A stretch of DNA of 64,000 bases from Pseudomonas sp. R5-89-07 (GTDB lineage Bacteria; Pseudomonadota; Gammaproteobacteria; Pseudomonadales; Pseudomonadaceae), in contig NZ_CP027727.1 in assembly GCF_003851685.1 (NCBI RefSeq), positions 4,216,001-4,280,000 of the forward strand, read 5' to 3'. Made by a program: the position numbers and the translations under genes. This document shows, piece after piece, positions 1 through 8,946 of the stretch; positions within the stretch are counted from its first letter, which is position 1; the number at the start of each line of letters is the position of its first letter. The notes beneath the pieces were generated by a model that made no database searches, was not told where the DNA came from, and was given only the letters and a program-made list of their open reading frames with translations.

Positions 1-209
1 TACTAAATAGCTGGAGAACACCCCAGGGCCTGGGCCCGAAGTGCTGACAATAAAGGGGATAACCCCATAAAGATCTCGCTGAACGCCGCGCAATAACAAC
101 GGCAAGGCGACTTATCCTTTTCACACGATACAGTGAAGATGCGCTTTATGACTCACAGGTCACTCAATTTTCAATGGATCCGTGCAAAATCCGCAAACAA
201 ATCAGCCGC
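1..209. other. left-edge intergenic DNA, no gene supported
   Basis: Downstream of flgL. Short open frames exist on the plus strand but lack Pseudomonas-like codon use and recognisable protein features, and they run into the antisense of flgL. In related genomes the flagellin and glycosylation genes often follow flgL, but none of them begins inside this window. Confidence 0.4.
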
Positions 210-248
210 AAAAACGACAACGGCCCACCCCGTTTCCGGGATGAGCCG
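210..248 (-). terminator. Rho-independent terminator after flgL
   Basis: Read on the minus strand, a 12-bp stem (with some G-T pairs) closes a GAAA tetraloop at 221-247 and is followed by a T-rich stretch. It starts about 20 bp after the flgL stop codon, so it probably ends the flgF-L transcript. Confidence 0.75.
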
Positions 249-266
249 CTGGTCTACCGCCAGAAT

Positions 267-1850
267 TTACATTTTATTGAACAGGCTCAACTGGGAGATT
301 TTCACAAAGGCCAACTGGGACGCCTGCAACATGGTCTGCTGCAACGTCAGGTCAATCGCAGCCTGCCCCATATCGACGTTGGCCAGCGATGACATGGTGG
401 AGGTGTTGGCCAGACCCAGGCTGGTGTTTTCCTGGCCCTGAATATCCAAGGCGTTCTGCCGCGCACCAATGGAGCCGCGTACCTGGTTGATCTGCGCGTC
501 GGCGTTGGCCAGGTTGCCAATCGAGGTATTGATGACATCCTTGAGCTTGGCCCTGGCAATCGGATCACCATCTGCCGGAGTCTCCAGGGCTTTGCGCAAT
601 TGGCCCAGGGTATCCAGGGCGTTCATGTTCTTGTTGCTCGTGGCACCGATCGAAAACTGATCGCCGGCACCCGGCGTGCCGCTCACATCAAAGGTCACCC
701 CGACCGCGGTGACTGTTGTCGCGCCCGCGGCAATGGTGCCCGAGGCAATGGATTTGCTATCAACCGTATAGGGCTGGGCGTACACGTCGTAGGCGGTGCC
801 GCTGGTAAATTTGATCACCGCCCCCGAGTTCGGGAAAGTGCTGGCGTACGTGGCCTGATCAGTGACGCGACCACCGGTCAGCTGCGCGGTGGACGCATTG
901 TTTGCCGTACGCGAGCTGCTGAAGGTATCCGGCTTGCTTTCAAGGGTGAATTCCTTGCCGGCCACCAGGACGTCGGAGGGAGGCCCCGAGGCTACACCCG
1001 CTCCCAGGTTCAAGGTGATGTCGAACTTGACTCCGCGCAGGTTGACACTGGCCGCGCCTTCCTTGGTGGAGTCGAACATACCGTTGCCGGTGATCTCCGA
1101 CGTGACGTCGTTACCCGCGTTGTCGGTTACGCTGTATTGGGTGCTGCTGGCGAAGGTCAGCTTGTATGGCTGGCCATCGGCGAAACTCTTGGTATAAGCC
1201 GTGCCGGACGTCACCAGGCCGGCCGAAATCGAGACCTTGCCGTCATCGACCGAAGGCGGCAACAGCGTGGTTTGGGTGCGACCGACATTGGAAGAACTTT
1301 CAAGCAGGGTCTTGCCGGTATCGCCCATGGAAATCGACAGGTTGCTCGATACCTGCAGGCTCAACGGCGTTTCATCACCCTGATAGGTGTAGGTGCCATC
1401 GTTGTTACGGCTGTAGGGTGGCGTGTCGGTCTTGGCCCCGGAGAACATGTAGTTGCCGCTGGAGTCCTTGCTGTTGAGCAGGCCCAGCACATGATCTTCA
1501 AGCGCTCCCACCTGGGCGGCGATCGCCTTGCGATCATCGTTGCTCATCTGCAGGTTACCCGCCTGCAGCGCCAGGCCACTGGCGGTCTGCATCGCCAGGC
1601 TGATGCTCGACAGCACGCTTTCTTCGTTGTTCAGCGAGTTCTGCAAGGTGGTGATGTTGCCGTTGTACTGCCCCAGCATGTCTTTCTGTTGTTGCAGCAT
1701 CAGCAACTGGGCCGCGGCCACCGGGTCATCGGAAGCGGTTTGCACACGCACGCCGGTAGACGCCTGGTCCTGGGCCTTCACCACACCGGAATAGTTGTCC
1801 TGGTACTTGGTGGAGCTGGTGTCGAAATACTGCTGTGTAGAGATACGCAT
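267..1850 (-). CDS. flgL: flagellar hook-filament junction protein FlgL (HAP3)
   Basis: FlgL is the second hook-associated protein, exported by the flagellar type III apparatus, that joins FlgK to the flagellin filament. The N-terminus has the flagellin-like helix with the ASDDPVAA motif at residues 39-46, and the C-terminal helix (NVDMGQAAIDLTLQQTMLQ) is the matching flagellin-type coiled coil. At 527 residues it is much longer than the roughly 320 of enteric FlgL. The extra length is a Thr/Ser/Gly-rich central region, typical of variable surface-exposed D2/D3 domains in Pseudomonas. It is the last gene of the operon, 14 bp after flgK. Identity is firm from sequence and order. Confidence 0.95.
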   Translation of the reverse strand: MRISTQQYFDTSSTKYQDNYSGVVKAQDQASTGVRVQTASDDPVAAAQLLMLQQQKDMLGQYNGNITTLQNSLNNEESVLSSISLAMQTASGLALQAGNLQMSNDDRKAIAAQVGALEDHVLGLLNSKDSSGNYMFSGAKTDTPPYSRNNDGTYTYQGDETPLSLQVSSNLSISMGDTGKTLLESSSNVGRTQTTLLPPSVDDGKVSISAGLVTSGTAYTKSFADGQPYKLTFASSTQYSVTDNAGNDVTSEITGNGMFDSTKEGAASVNLRGVKFDITLNLGAGVASGPPSDVLVAGKEFTLESKPDTFSSSRTANNASTAQLTGGRVTDQATYASTFPNSGAVIKFTSGTAYDVYAQPYTVDSKSIASGTIAAGATTVTAVGVTFDVSGTPGAGDQFSIGATSNKNMNALDTLGQLRKALETPADGDPIARAKLKDVINTSIGNLANADAQINQVRGSIGARQNALDIQGQENTSLGLANTSTMSSLANVDMGQAAIDLTLQQTMLQASQLAFVKISQLSLFNKM

Positions 1851-1864
1851 CGTTCCAGACTCCT

Positions 1865-3901
1865 TTAAAGGGCGTTGATCAGTGTGCTGAAGGTTTCTTG
1901 CGCGGCCTTGATGATCTGCGACGACGCCGTGTAGTACTGCTGGAACTTGATCATGTCGCCCGCCTCCTCGTCCAGGTTGACCTGGGACACAGAGTTGCTG
2001 GCCGCCTTGTTCGCCGCCAGCAAGGCCCCGGTTGCAGTGCTGTCGGTATTGGCCTGGGCTGCCTTGGAGCCCACCTGGGACACCAGCCGACTGTTGGCGC
2101 TGACCAGGCTCACGCCCGCATTGCCATCCACCGCGCCGACCGTCGCCTTGGTCTGCAACCCCAGCAACTGCTGGGCGTTGCGGCCATCGGACGTGGCGCC
2201 ACTGTTGAATGAAAAGGTCGTGCTGTCGCCGTCGGCGGGCGCACCGGACACACTGGTGTCAAAGCTGAAGCTTTTGCCCGGAATCAACGCGCCGGCGGCA
2301 TCGCGCATCGGCACGTTGATGGTGATCTTGTTGCCCTGACCCGGAATGATGGTACCGCTGCCGAGCGGATTGCCTTGGGCATCACTGATCGAATACGGCT
2401 GGGTGCCATTCGCCGCAGGCTTGCCGAAGAGCATTTTCACCGGCATCGAGTTTTCGATCCCGGTGCGCAACTGGGCGGTGGCCGCGCCACCATTGATATC
2501 GATCGGCACCGTCAAGGTGGGAGGCGTGAACGCACCGGTACCGGTGTTGGTCTTGCTGGCGTTACCGGCCAAAGGCGCGGCAAAAGCAAGCTTGTTCGGG
2601 TCTTTGAGTTCGACACTGATGCCGCTGGCGCCGTTAGCCGTCGGACTGATCTTGAAGCTGTCACCGGCCGCGACCGGGCCCGCGCCATTCAACGCCAGGG
2701 TGAAACCGTCAATCACCGGTGGCGGCGTGGTGGTGGTATCGAACGAGCCCATGGCTTTGCCGTCCGAGCGCACCACGTTGTAAAGGTTACCGCTGGTGAA
2801 GGTCACCTTGTAGTCAAAGGTCGACAGCTTGCTGCTGTCGGCGATCGTCACATTCAAGTTGCCCGAACCCGCACTGTTACCCGCTGACGCCTGGCTTCGC
2901 TGGGCAATCGCGATGGCGCTGTTAATGTCGCCGAACAGCGAGGAGCCAAAATCGCTGTTCAGGTCCAGGCCCTGCCCCAACTGGCTGTTCACGCTGTCGG
3001 CGGTGGCAATGGCGATGCGCCCCAAGTCATTGATGGCGGGCATCAGCGCATCACTGCGATAACGCAACAGGCCGCCAATACTGCCGCCGCTGACTACATT
3101 ACCGATGTCAATCGCAGTGTCGCCCATGTTCAGCTGGATGGTGTACTGACTGTTGTCGGCCTTGCTCGGCACCGCCGAGATCGTATTGGCGATACTCCCC
3201 TCCACCAACGACTGGCCGGTGCCGGTGTTGATGCTGAACTGACCGTTTTTCTCGGTGGCCGTCACGCCGATCAGTTCATTGAGCGAACGCACAGCCTCAT
3301 TACGCGCATCCAGCAAGTTGGCCGGCGCACTGGTCGACGAACTTTGGGCGGTGGTGATTTGAGCATTGAGCGATGCAATCGACGACGTCAGTTTGTTGAC
3401 CTGGTCACTCATGGTGCTAAGTTGGGCGTTGATGCCTTCTTTCTGCTGGGTCAACTGCGTGGAGATCGCGTTGAAGCGGTTGCTCAAGGTCTGGGCGCTG
3501 GTGACCAGCAACTGCCGCGCGGACACATCGCTGGGCGTTGCCGCCGCGGTCTGCAGGGAGGCAAAAAATGCGCTGAGCACGGCCGACATGCCGGTCGACT
3601 TGTCCGACAGGGTCTTGTCGATCGCAGCGGCCTGGCCCGCGTAAGTGGTGGCGTCACTGTTGAGGGCGGTGCTGCCTTGATAGGCAGCGCCTAGAAAATC
3701 GTTATAAATGCGGCGCACATCCGCCAGCGTCGTACCGGTGCCGATGTACACGCCGCCGTAGGGGTTGCTGGCACCGGCGTTCTGCGTGGTCTGCTGACGC
3801 GAGTATCCCGGGGTGTTGACGTTGGCAATGTTATTACTCAGAACCGACAACGATCCTTGAGCGGCGTTAAGCCCTGACATCCCGATACTGAGCAAACTCA
3901 T
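1865..3901 (-). CDS. flgK: flagellar hook-associated protein FlgK (HAP1)
   Basis: FlgK caps the hook and forms the first ring of the hook-filament junction. The rod/hook-family N-terminal motif NNIANVNTPGYSRQ lies at about residues 23-36. The C-terminus has the typical segment VNLDEEAGDMIKFQQYYTAS followed by a heptad-like helix. At 678 residues it is longer than enteric FlgK (about 547), the expansion again being in the central variable domain. The start is the first ATG, 10 bp downstream of flgJ. Secretion is by the flagellar export gate, so no Sec signal is expected or seen. Confidence 0.95.
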   Translation of the reverse strand: MSLLSIGMSGLNAAQGSLSVLSNNIANVNTPGYSRQQTTQNAGASNPYGGVYIGTGTTLADVRRIYNDFLGAAYQGSTALNSDATTYAGQAAAIDKTLSDKSTGMSAVLSAFFASLQTAAATPSDVSARQLLVTSAQTLSNRFNAISTQLTQQKEGINAQLSTMSDQVNKLTSSIASLNAQITTAQSSSTSAPANLLDARNEAVRSLNELIGVTATEKNGQFSINTGTGQSLVEGSIANTISAVPSKADNSQYTIQLNMGDTAIDIGNVVSGGSIGGLLRYRSDALMPAINDLGRIAIATADSVNSQLGQGLDLNSDFGSSLFGDINSAIAIAQRSQASAGNSAGSGNLNVTIADSSKLSTFDYKVTFTSGNLYNVVRSDGKAMGSFDTTTTPPPVIDGFTLALNGAGPVAAGDSFKISPTANGASGISVELKDPNKLAFAAPLAGNASKTNTGTGAFTPPTLTVPIDINGGAATAQLRTGIENSMPVKMLFGKPAANGTQPYSISDAQGNPLGSGTIIPGQGNKITINVPMRDAAGALIPGKSFSFDTSVSGAPADGDSTTFSFNSGATSDGRNAQQLLGLQTKATVGAVDGNAGVSLVSANSRLVSQVGSKAAQANTDSTATGALLAANKAASNSVSQVNLDEEAGDMIKFQQYYTASSQIIKAAQETFSTLINAL

Positions 3902-3911
3902 GGTTCAGACC

Positions 3912-5177
3912 TTATAAATGTGTGGTTGCGCCAGCGGCAGCGTAGTTCTGGTAACTGTTCATGTTTTTTGCGATCTGCGAAATCTTGCTGGCGTAATCCG
4001 GGTCGGTGGCGTAACCGGCTTTTTGCAACTCGCGCACAAAGCGTTCCGGGTTGTCGGCTGACTTCACAACTTCTTTATAGCGATCATTGCTTTGCAGCAG
4101 CGTCACGAGGTCATGGAAGCTGTCTTGATAAGAGCTGTAGGAACGGAACTGCGCCGTTTCCTTGACCATCGCGCCATCGCGAAACTCACTGGTGATCGCA
4201 CGGGCCTGGCCGCCCTGCCAGCTCTGGCCGGCCTTGATGCCGAACAGGTTGTGGCTGCTGCTGCCGTCCTCGGCGCGCATCACCGATTTACCCCAACCGG
4301 TTTCCAAGGCGGCCTGGGCCACCAGGTACTTCGGATCGATACCGATGCGCTCGGCCGCTGCCTTGGCCATCGGCAGCATGGTCGCGACGAATTCGTCCTG
4401 GGAGCTGAAGGCCTTTTTCGCCGGTGCCAACGGTGGCTGAGCGATGGCGCGGCCGTAGACCTGCATGCGCCCGCTCGGCACGGCCACGCTGCGCGCAGTG
4501 CTGTTGACCACGTTGTCGTCGGCGGCACTGTTGCGCAGCGGCGCGCTGGTGGTTTGCGCAGCGACTGGCGTGCTCGGCACGATGCCGGCGAGCAGGCGAT
4601 CGGTCAGTTTGCTTGGCAAGGCGATACGGCGCTGGTTCATCAGCTCCATGTCGTTGGCATGCGCACTCGCGCCTTCGGGCACCGCCACGCGATAAGCCCA
4701 CAATGGACGCTGGCCATTGGAGCGTCCCAACGGGCCTTGCGCCTGGGTGCCGGCGGCAATTTCCGTCGGCACGTCGGCTTTCTTCGCCGGGGCCTCGGCT
4801 GCCGGCCCCTGCAAGGTGGCCGCCTGGGCGTCCACCGGTTTGTTCTTTTGCATCTGGCGCATCAGCACGTCGGCCAGGCCGATACCACCGCCCTCGCGGG
4901 ACATCGACACCGCCAGTTGCTGGTCGTACATTTCCTGATACTGCTTGGCCGCCGGGGTGTTCAGCGGGTTGTCCTTGCCCAGCGCTTCGGTGGCCGAACG
5001 CATGGACTTGAGCATCTCGCTGAGGAACAGCGACTCGAACTCCTGCGCGACTTTGCGCATGTTGCCATCGCTGTTCTTGTCGGCGCCGACCTTGAGCTGG
5101 TTAAGCCGGTTCAAGTCCGAGTAAGACCCAGAATCCGCCGTGCTGCTGATCCCGCTCTTGCGCATGTCCATGACCAT
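3912..5177 (-). CDS. flgJ: flagellar rod-cap protein / peptidoglycan hydrolase FlgJ
   Basis: FlgJ is bifunctional: the N-terminal domain (about residues 30-110, with VAQEFESLFLSEMLKSMR) caps the growing rod. The C-terminal glucosaminidase domain (about 262-410) cuts peptidoglycan so that the rod can cross the wall. The catalytic Glu is probably residue 292 in AALETGWGKS, and the family motif HNLFGIKAG follows. A low-complexity Ala/Pro-rich linker of about 140 residues separates the domains, making the protein 421 residues against about 313 in Salmonella. A second in-frame ATG two codons downstream is also possible as the start. The gap to flgI is 4 bp. Confidence 0.94.
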   Translation of the reverse strand: MVMDMRKSGISSTADSGSYSDLNRLNQLKVGADKNSDGNMRKVAQEFESLFLSEMLKSMRSATEALGKDNPLNTPAAKQYQEMYDQQLAVSMSREGGGIGLADVLMRQMQKNKPVDAQAATLQGPAAEAPAKKADVPTEIAAGTQAQGPLGRSNGQRPLWAYRVAVPEGASAHANDMELMNQRRIALPSKLTDRLLAGIVPSTPVAAQTTSAPLRNSAADDNVVNSTARSVAVPSGRMQVYGRAIAQPPLAPAKKAFSSQDEFVATMLPMAKAAAERIGIDPKYLVAQAALETGWGKSVMRAEDGSSSHNLFGIKAGQSWQGGQARAITSEFRDGAMVKETAQFRSYSSYQDSFHDLVTLLQSNDRYKEVVKSADNPERFVRELQKAGYATDPDYASKISQIAKNMNSYQNYAAAGATTHL

Positions 5178-5181
5178 GGCC

Positions 5182-6297
5182 TCAGATCACGATCAGGTCG
5201 GCTTGCAAGGCGCCGGCCTGTTTCAGGGCTTCGAGGATCGCCATCAAGTCGCCGGGGGCCGCGCCCACCTGGTTCACCGCGCGGACAATCTCGTCCAGGG
5301 TGGTACCGGGGCCGAACTTGAACATCGGCTTGGCTTCCTGCTGGGCATTGACTCGCGAACGCGGCACCACCGCCGTCTGGCCGTTGGACAATGGCCCAGG
5401 CTGGCTGACGATCGGGTCTTCGGTGATGGTCACCGTCAGGCTGCCGTGGGTAACCGCTGCCGGCGAAACCTTGACGTTCTGGCCGATCACGATGGTGCCG
5501 GTGCGCGAATTGATGATGACTTTGGCCACTGCCTGACCGGGGTCCACCTCAAGGTTTTCCAGGATCGACAGATAGTCCACCCGCTGGCTTGGGTCCAGCG
5601 GCGCGGTCACCCGCACCGAGCCACCATCGATGGCCTGGGCCACGCCTGGGCCGAGCATGTCGTTGATCTTGTCGACCACGCGCTTGGCGGTGGTGAAGTC
5701 GGAACGGTTGAGGTTCAAGGTCAGGCTGTTGCCCTGGTTGAAACCGCTCGGCACGGTGCGTTCAACCGTGGCGCCACCGGGGATGCGGCCGGCCGATGGC
5801 ACGTTGACGGTGATCTTCGAGCCGTCGCGGCCCTCGGCGTCGAACCCGCCCACCACCAGGTTGCCCTGGGCGATGGCGTAGACATTGCCGTCGATACCTT
5901 TGAGCGGCGTCATCAGCAACGTACCGCCACGCAGGCTCTTGGAGTTGCCCATGGACGAAACCGTGATGTCCACCACCTGCCCCGGCTTGGCGAACGCCGG
6001 CAAGTCGGCGCTGATCGACACCGCCGCGACGTTCTTCAACTGCACGTTGCCCGAGCCTGGCGGTACCTTGATGCCGAACTGCGACAGCATGTTGTTGAAG
6101 GTTTGCAGGGTGAACGGGGTCTGGGTGGTCTGGTCACCCGTGCCATTGAGCCCCACCACCAGGCCATAGCCGATCAACTGGTTGCTGCGCACGCCGGAAA
6201 TGCTGGCGATGTCTTTCAGGCGCTCGGCCTGGGCGACGGCGCTCAGGGACAGCAACAACACCGCCGCCATCAGCTGCTTGAAGTTCAAAATGGCCAC
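5182..6297 (-). CDS. flgI: flagellar P-ring protein FlgI
   Basis: FlgI is the periplasmic subunit of the P ring that surrounds the rod in the peptidoglycan layer. A Sec signal peptide ends at AQA (residue 24), and the mature protein starts [20 protein letters not shown], a highly conserved P-ring opening. The frame opens with GTG placed directly after the flgH TAG codon, which suggests translational coupling. The length (371) fits the family (about 365-370). Confidence 0.95.
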   Translation of the reverse strand: MAILNFKQLMAAVLLLSLSAVAQAERLKDIASISGVRSNQLIGYGLVVGLNGTGDQTTQTPFTLQTFNNMLSQFGIKVPPGSGNVQLKNVAAVSISADLPAFAKPGQVVDITVSSMGNSKSLRGGTLLMTPLKGIDGNVYAIAQGNLVVGGFDAEGRDGSKITVNVPSAGRIPGGATVERTVPSGFNQGNSLTLNLNRSDFTTAKRVVDKINDMLGPGVAQAIDGGSVRVTAPLDPSQRVDYLSILENLEVDPGQAVAKVIINSRTGTIVIGQNVKVSPAAVTHGSLTVTITEDPIVSQPGPLSNGQTAVVPRSRVNAQQEAKPMFKFGPGTTLDEIVRAVNQVGAAPGDLMAILEALKQAGALQADLIVI

Positions 6298-6993
6298 CTA
6301 GAAAGGGAACAGCGGGCTAAGGAAGAAACGGTCGAACCAGCCCGGCTGGCTTGCATCAGCAAACGAACCCGTACCCGAGTAGGTAATCCGCGCATCGGCA
6401 ATCCGCGTCGATGGCACGGTGTTATCGGTGGAAATATCATCGGCACGTACCATGCCGGCAATGCGCACCAGCTCGTCGCCGGTGTTGAGGGTCATCCACT
6501 TTTCACCGCGTACGGCGATAATGCCGTTGGGCAACACGTCAGCCACGGTCACGGTGATCGAGCCGGTCAGGCTGTTGCCCTGCCCTGCCGCACTCTTGCC
6601 GTTGGTGGCGCGGTCGCCGCTGTAGCCGGCATTGAGGCTCAGGTCACCATCACCCAACGGGTTATTGGTGGTCAGGCCGCCGCCGAACAGTGAAGTCAGG
6701 CCGATACCGGTCTTGCTGGTCTTGCCGATCTGCGAGTTGGCGTTCTTGCTGGCCTGGGTCTTCTCGTTCAGGGTGATGGTGATGATGTCACCCACCCGGA
6801 ACGCCTTGCGGTCGCTGTACAGGTTCTGCTCGAAACCGGCCTGGTAGATCGAGCCATTGTTGGCCGCCGCCGGCAATGGCGTGCGTGGCAACACCGGCGC
6901 GTAGTACGGGTCATTGGGTTTCGGCGTCGGGGCGACACAGCCCGCAAGTACGGCGATCCCACTCAATGCCAAAACAGAAACAAAGCGATTCAT
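6298..6993 (-). CDS. flgH: flagellar L-ring lipoprotein FlgH
   Basis: FlgH forms the outer-membrane L ring. A lipoprotein signal with lipobox LAGC puts the acylated Cys at residue 19. Family segments such as [20 protein letters not shown] and [14 protein letters not shown] are present. The length of 231 residues is normal. It lies between flgG (52 bp upstream) and flgI (0 bp). Confidence 0.95.
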   Translation of the reverse strand: MNRFVSVLALSGIAVLAGCVAPTPKPNDPYYAPVLPRTPLPAAANNGSIYQAGFEQNLYSDRKAFRVGDIITITLNEKTQASKNANSQIGKTSKTGIGLTSLFGGGLTTNNPLGDGDLSLNAGYSGDRATNGKSAAGQGNSLTGSITVTVADVLPNGIIAVRGEKWMTLNTGDELVRIAGMVRADDISTDNTVPSTRIADARITYSGTGSFADASQPGWFDRFFLSPLFPF

Positions 6994-7045
6994 GACCCTA
7001 ACCTCACGGTGTTGCAGGCGCTTTCAAGGGCGCCCCATAGACTGA

Positions 7046-7831
7046 TTACAGATTCTGCGTTACGAACGAAAGCATCTGGTCGGCGGTGGAAATCACCTTG
7101 GAGTTCATCTCGTAGGCGCGCTGGGTGGTGATCATGTTGACCATCTCCTCAACCGTGCTGACGTTGGAGGTTTCCAGGGTGCTTTGCAGCGTGGTACCGA
7201 AACCGTTCAGGCCAGGGGTGCCGATTTGCGGCGCGCCGCTGGAGGCGGTCTCGAGGAACAGGTTGTTGCCCATGGCCTGCAGGCCGGCCGGGTTGATGAA
7301 GTCGGCGGTTTGCAAGTTGCCGATCACTTGCGACGCGGGGTTGCCGGCCACGGTGATCGACACGGTGCCGTCGTTGCCGACGGTGAAGGTCTTGGCGTCT
7401 GCCGGAACCACGACGGCTGGCTCCAGGGCGAAACCGTTGGCGGTCACGATCTGGCCGTTGGAATCCAGGTGAAAAGTACCGTCACGGGTGTAAGACGTGG
7501 TGCCATCCGGTTGCAGGATCTGGAAGAAACCACGGCCGTTGATCGCCATGTCCAGCGGCTGACCGGTCTGTTGCAGGTTACCGGCGCTGAAGTTTTTCTG
7601 GGTGCCGACAATCTGCACACCGGTACCCAGTTGCAGGCCCGACGGCAGTTCGCTGTCCTGGGTCGACTGGGCGCCTGGCTGGCGCTTGATCTGATAGAGC
7701 AAGTCCTGGAATTCGGCGCGATCACGTTTGAAACCCGTGGTCGACACGTTCGCCAGGTTGTTGGAAATGGTCGTCAGGTTGGTGTCCTGGGCGGACAGGC
7801 CTGTCTTGGCAACCCATAGAGCCGGAAGCAT
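7046..7831 (-). CDS. flgG: flagellar distal rod protein FlgG
   Basis: FlgG builds the distal rod. It has the rod/hook-family N-terminal motif NNLANVSTTGFKR (residues 24-36), the central GRGFFQI segment, and the C-terminal motif NVSTVEEMVNMITTQRAYEMN. At 261 residues it is the family's usual size. It is the second gene of the operon, 70 bp after flgF. Confidence 0.96.
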   Translation of the reverse strand: MLPALWVAKTGLSAQDTNLTTISNNLANVSTTGFKRDRAEFQDLLYQIKRQPGAQSTQDSELPSGLQLGTGVQIVGTQKNFSAGNLQQTGQPLDMAINGRGFFQILQPDGTTSYTRDGTFHLDSNGQIVTANGFALEPAVVVPADAKTFTVGNDGTVSITVAGNPASQVIGNLQTADFINPAGLQAMGNNLFLETASSGAPQIGTPGLNGFGTTLQSTLETSNVSTVEEMVNMITTQRAYEMNSKVISTADQMLSFVTQNL

Positions 7832-7901
7832 GCTGTTCTCCTTCGTGCGCCTGTTTGTTGGCGCCGTGCTGCGCTGTTTATTTAAAAGCCAATTAAGGCA
7901 A

Positions 7902-8642
7902 TTAGCTCATCTGCATGACGCGAGTCATGGCCTGATCGTCTTCTTTAGCGCTGTTCATCATCTTGATGTGCAGCTCGAACTGCTTGGAAAGCGCCAGTAC
8001 CGCAGTCATTTCCTCCACGGCGTTGACGTTGCTCGCCTGCAGGAAGCCCGAGGTCAGCTTGACGTTCGCGTCGGCCTGGGCCGGCTGGCCATCCTTGGTG
8101 TGGATGGTGCCGTCCAAACCTTTGGTCATGTTCTTGAGGTCAGGCTGGACCATCTTGATCCGGTCCACTTCCGCCATCACCCGTGGGCCCTCGCCCATGG
8201 CGCGGATGCTGATGGTGCCGTCGGCGCCCACTTCGATTTTCTGCTGGGGCGGCACGGCGATCGGGCCGCCGTTGCCCATGATCGGCATACCGTTGCCCGC
8301 CCGCAGCACGCCCAGTGCATCCACGTTCATGCTGGCACTGCGCACGTAGGCTTCGCTGCCATCCGGGGTTTGCACGGCCATCCAGCCGTCGCCGCTGACG
8401 GCCACGTCCAGGTCACGACCGGTTTCAATCATCGCGCCCGGGGAGAAGTCGGTGGCTGGCCGCTCGGTCATCGCAAAGGCCCGCGCCGGAAAGCTGTCAC
8501 CGAACACCGGCATCGACCGCGCCTGCTCCAGGTCACGCTGGAAACCGTTGGTGGAAATGTTCGCCAGATTGTTGGCATGGGCCTTCTGCGCCAGAGCATT
8601 TTGGCTGGCGCCGGTCATTGCCACATAAAGGTACTTGTCCAC
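7902..8642 (-). CDS. flgF: flagellar proximal rod protein FlgF
   Basis: FlgF is a proximal rod subunit. It carries the rod/hook motif NNLANISTNGFQRD from residue 24 and the C-terminal NVNAVEEMTAVLALSKQFELHIKMM. At 246 residues it is typical. The frame starts with GTG; a good Shine-Dalgarno sequence (agagga) lies a few bases upstream on the minus strand, which supports that choice. It is the first gene of the transcript driven by the sigma-54-like promoter at 8698-8715. Confidence 0.95.
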   Translation of the reverse strand: MDKYLYVAMTGASQNALAQKAHANNLANISTNGFQRDLEQARSMPVFGDSFPARAFAMTERPATDFSPGAMIETGRDLDVAVSGDGWMAVQTPDGSEAYVRSASMNVDALGVLRAGNGMPIMGNGGPIAVPPQQKIEVGADGTISIRAMGEGPRVMAEVDRIKMVQPDLKNMTKGLDGTIHTKDGQPAQADANVKLTSGFLQASNVNAVEEMTAVLALSKQFELHIKMMNSAKEDDQAMTRVMQMS

Positions 8643-8697
8643 GCTCTATCCTCTTTCTGACGGACGCTTGCCGCCCACCGCTGTACTGATGAGGCTT

Positions 8698-8715
8698 AAG
8701 CAATTTGCGAACCAA
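8698..8715 (-). promoter_or_regulatory. sigma-54 (RpoN) -24/-12 promoter for flgFGHIJKL
   Basis: On the minus strand the sequence TTGGTTCGCAAATTGCTT carries GG and GC separated by exactly 10 bases, the diagnostic RpoN spacing (consensus TGGCAC-N5-TTGC). It lies about 55 bp before the flgF start. In P. aeruginosa the flgFGHIJKL operon belongs to the RpoN/FleR class, so location and motif agree. Confidence 0.75.
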
Positions 8716-8854
8716 CTTTTTAAAATTGGCTCAAGCACAGGCGGGGCGGGGGTTTGCGGGTGCGATGCAAGATTGCGAGCGTGGGTCAGAGTCGAAAAAA
8801 CGGCGGACTACTGCCGCTAACGGCAAGCCTCGGCCTTGAATACGACACAAATCC

Positions 8855-8946
8855 AATGTGGGAGGGGGCTTGCCCCCGATAGCGGTGGGTCAGTCCAAAA
8901 GTGTATGGCTGATATACCGCTATCGGGGGCAAGCCCCCTCCCACAT
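8855..8946. repeat. REP doublet (REPIN), phhR 3' end
   Basis: Two inverted copies of the REP arm (gtgggagggggcttgccccc, continuing into cgat) flank a loop of about 40 bp. The right arm runs into the TAA stop codon of phhR. The same element recurs through the window. Such doublets are moved by RAYT transposases encoded elsewhere and can also stabilise or attenuate 3' ends. Confidence 0.92.

Noticed and set aside
61..130. Possible sigma-28 (FliA) promoter (taaagatc ... gccgcgca) near the left edge
   Set aside because: Spacing and -10 match are poor, and no flagellin start lies inside the window to support it.
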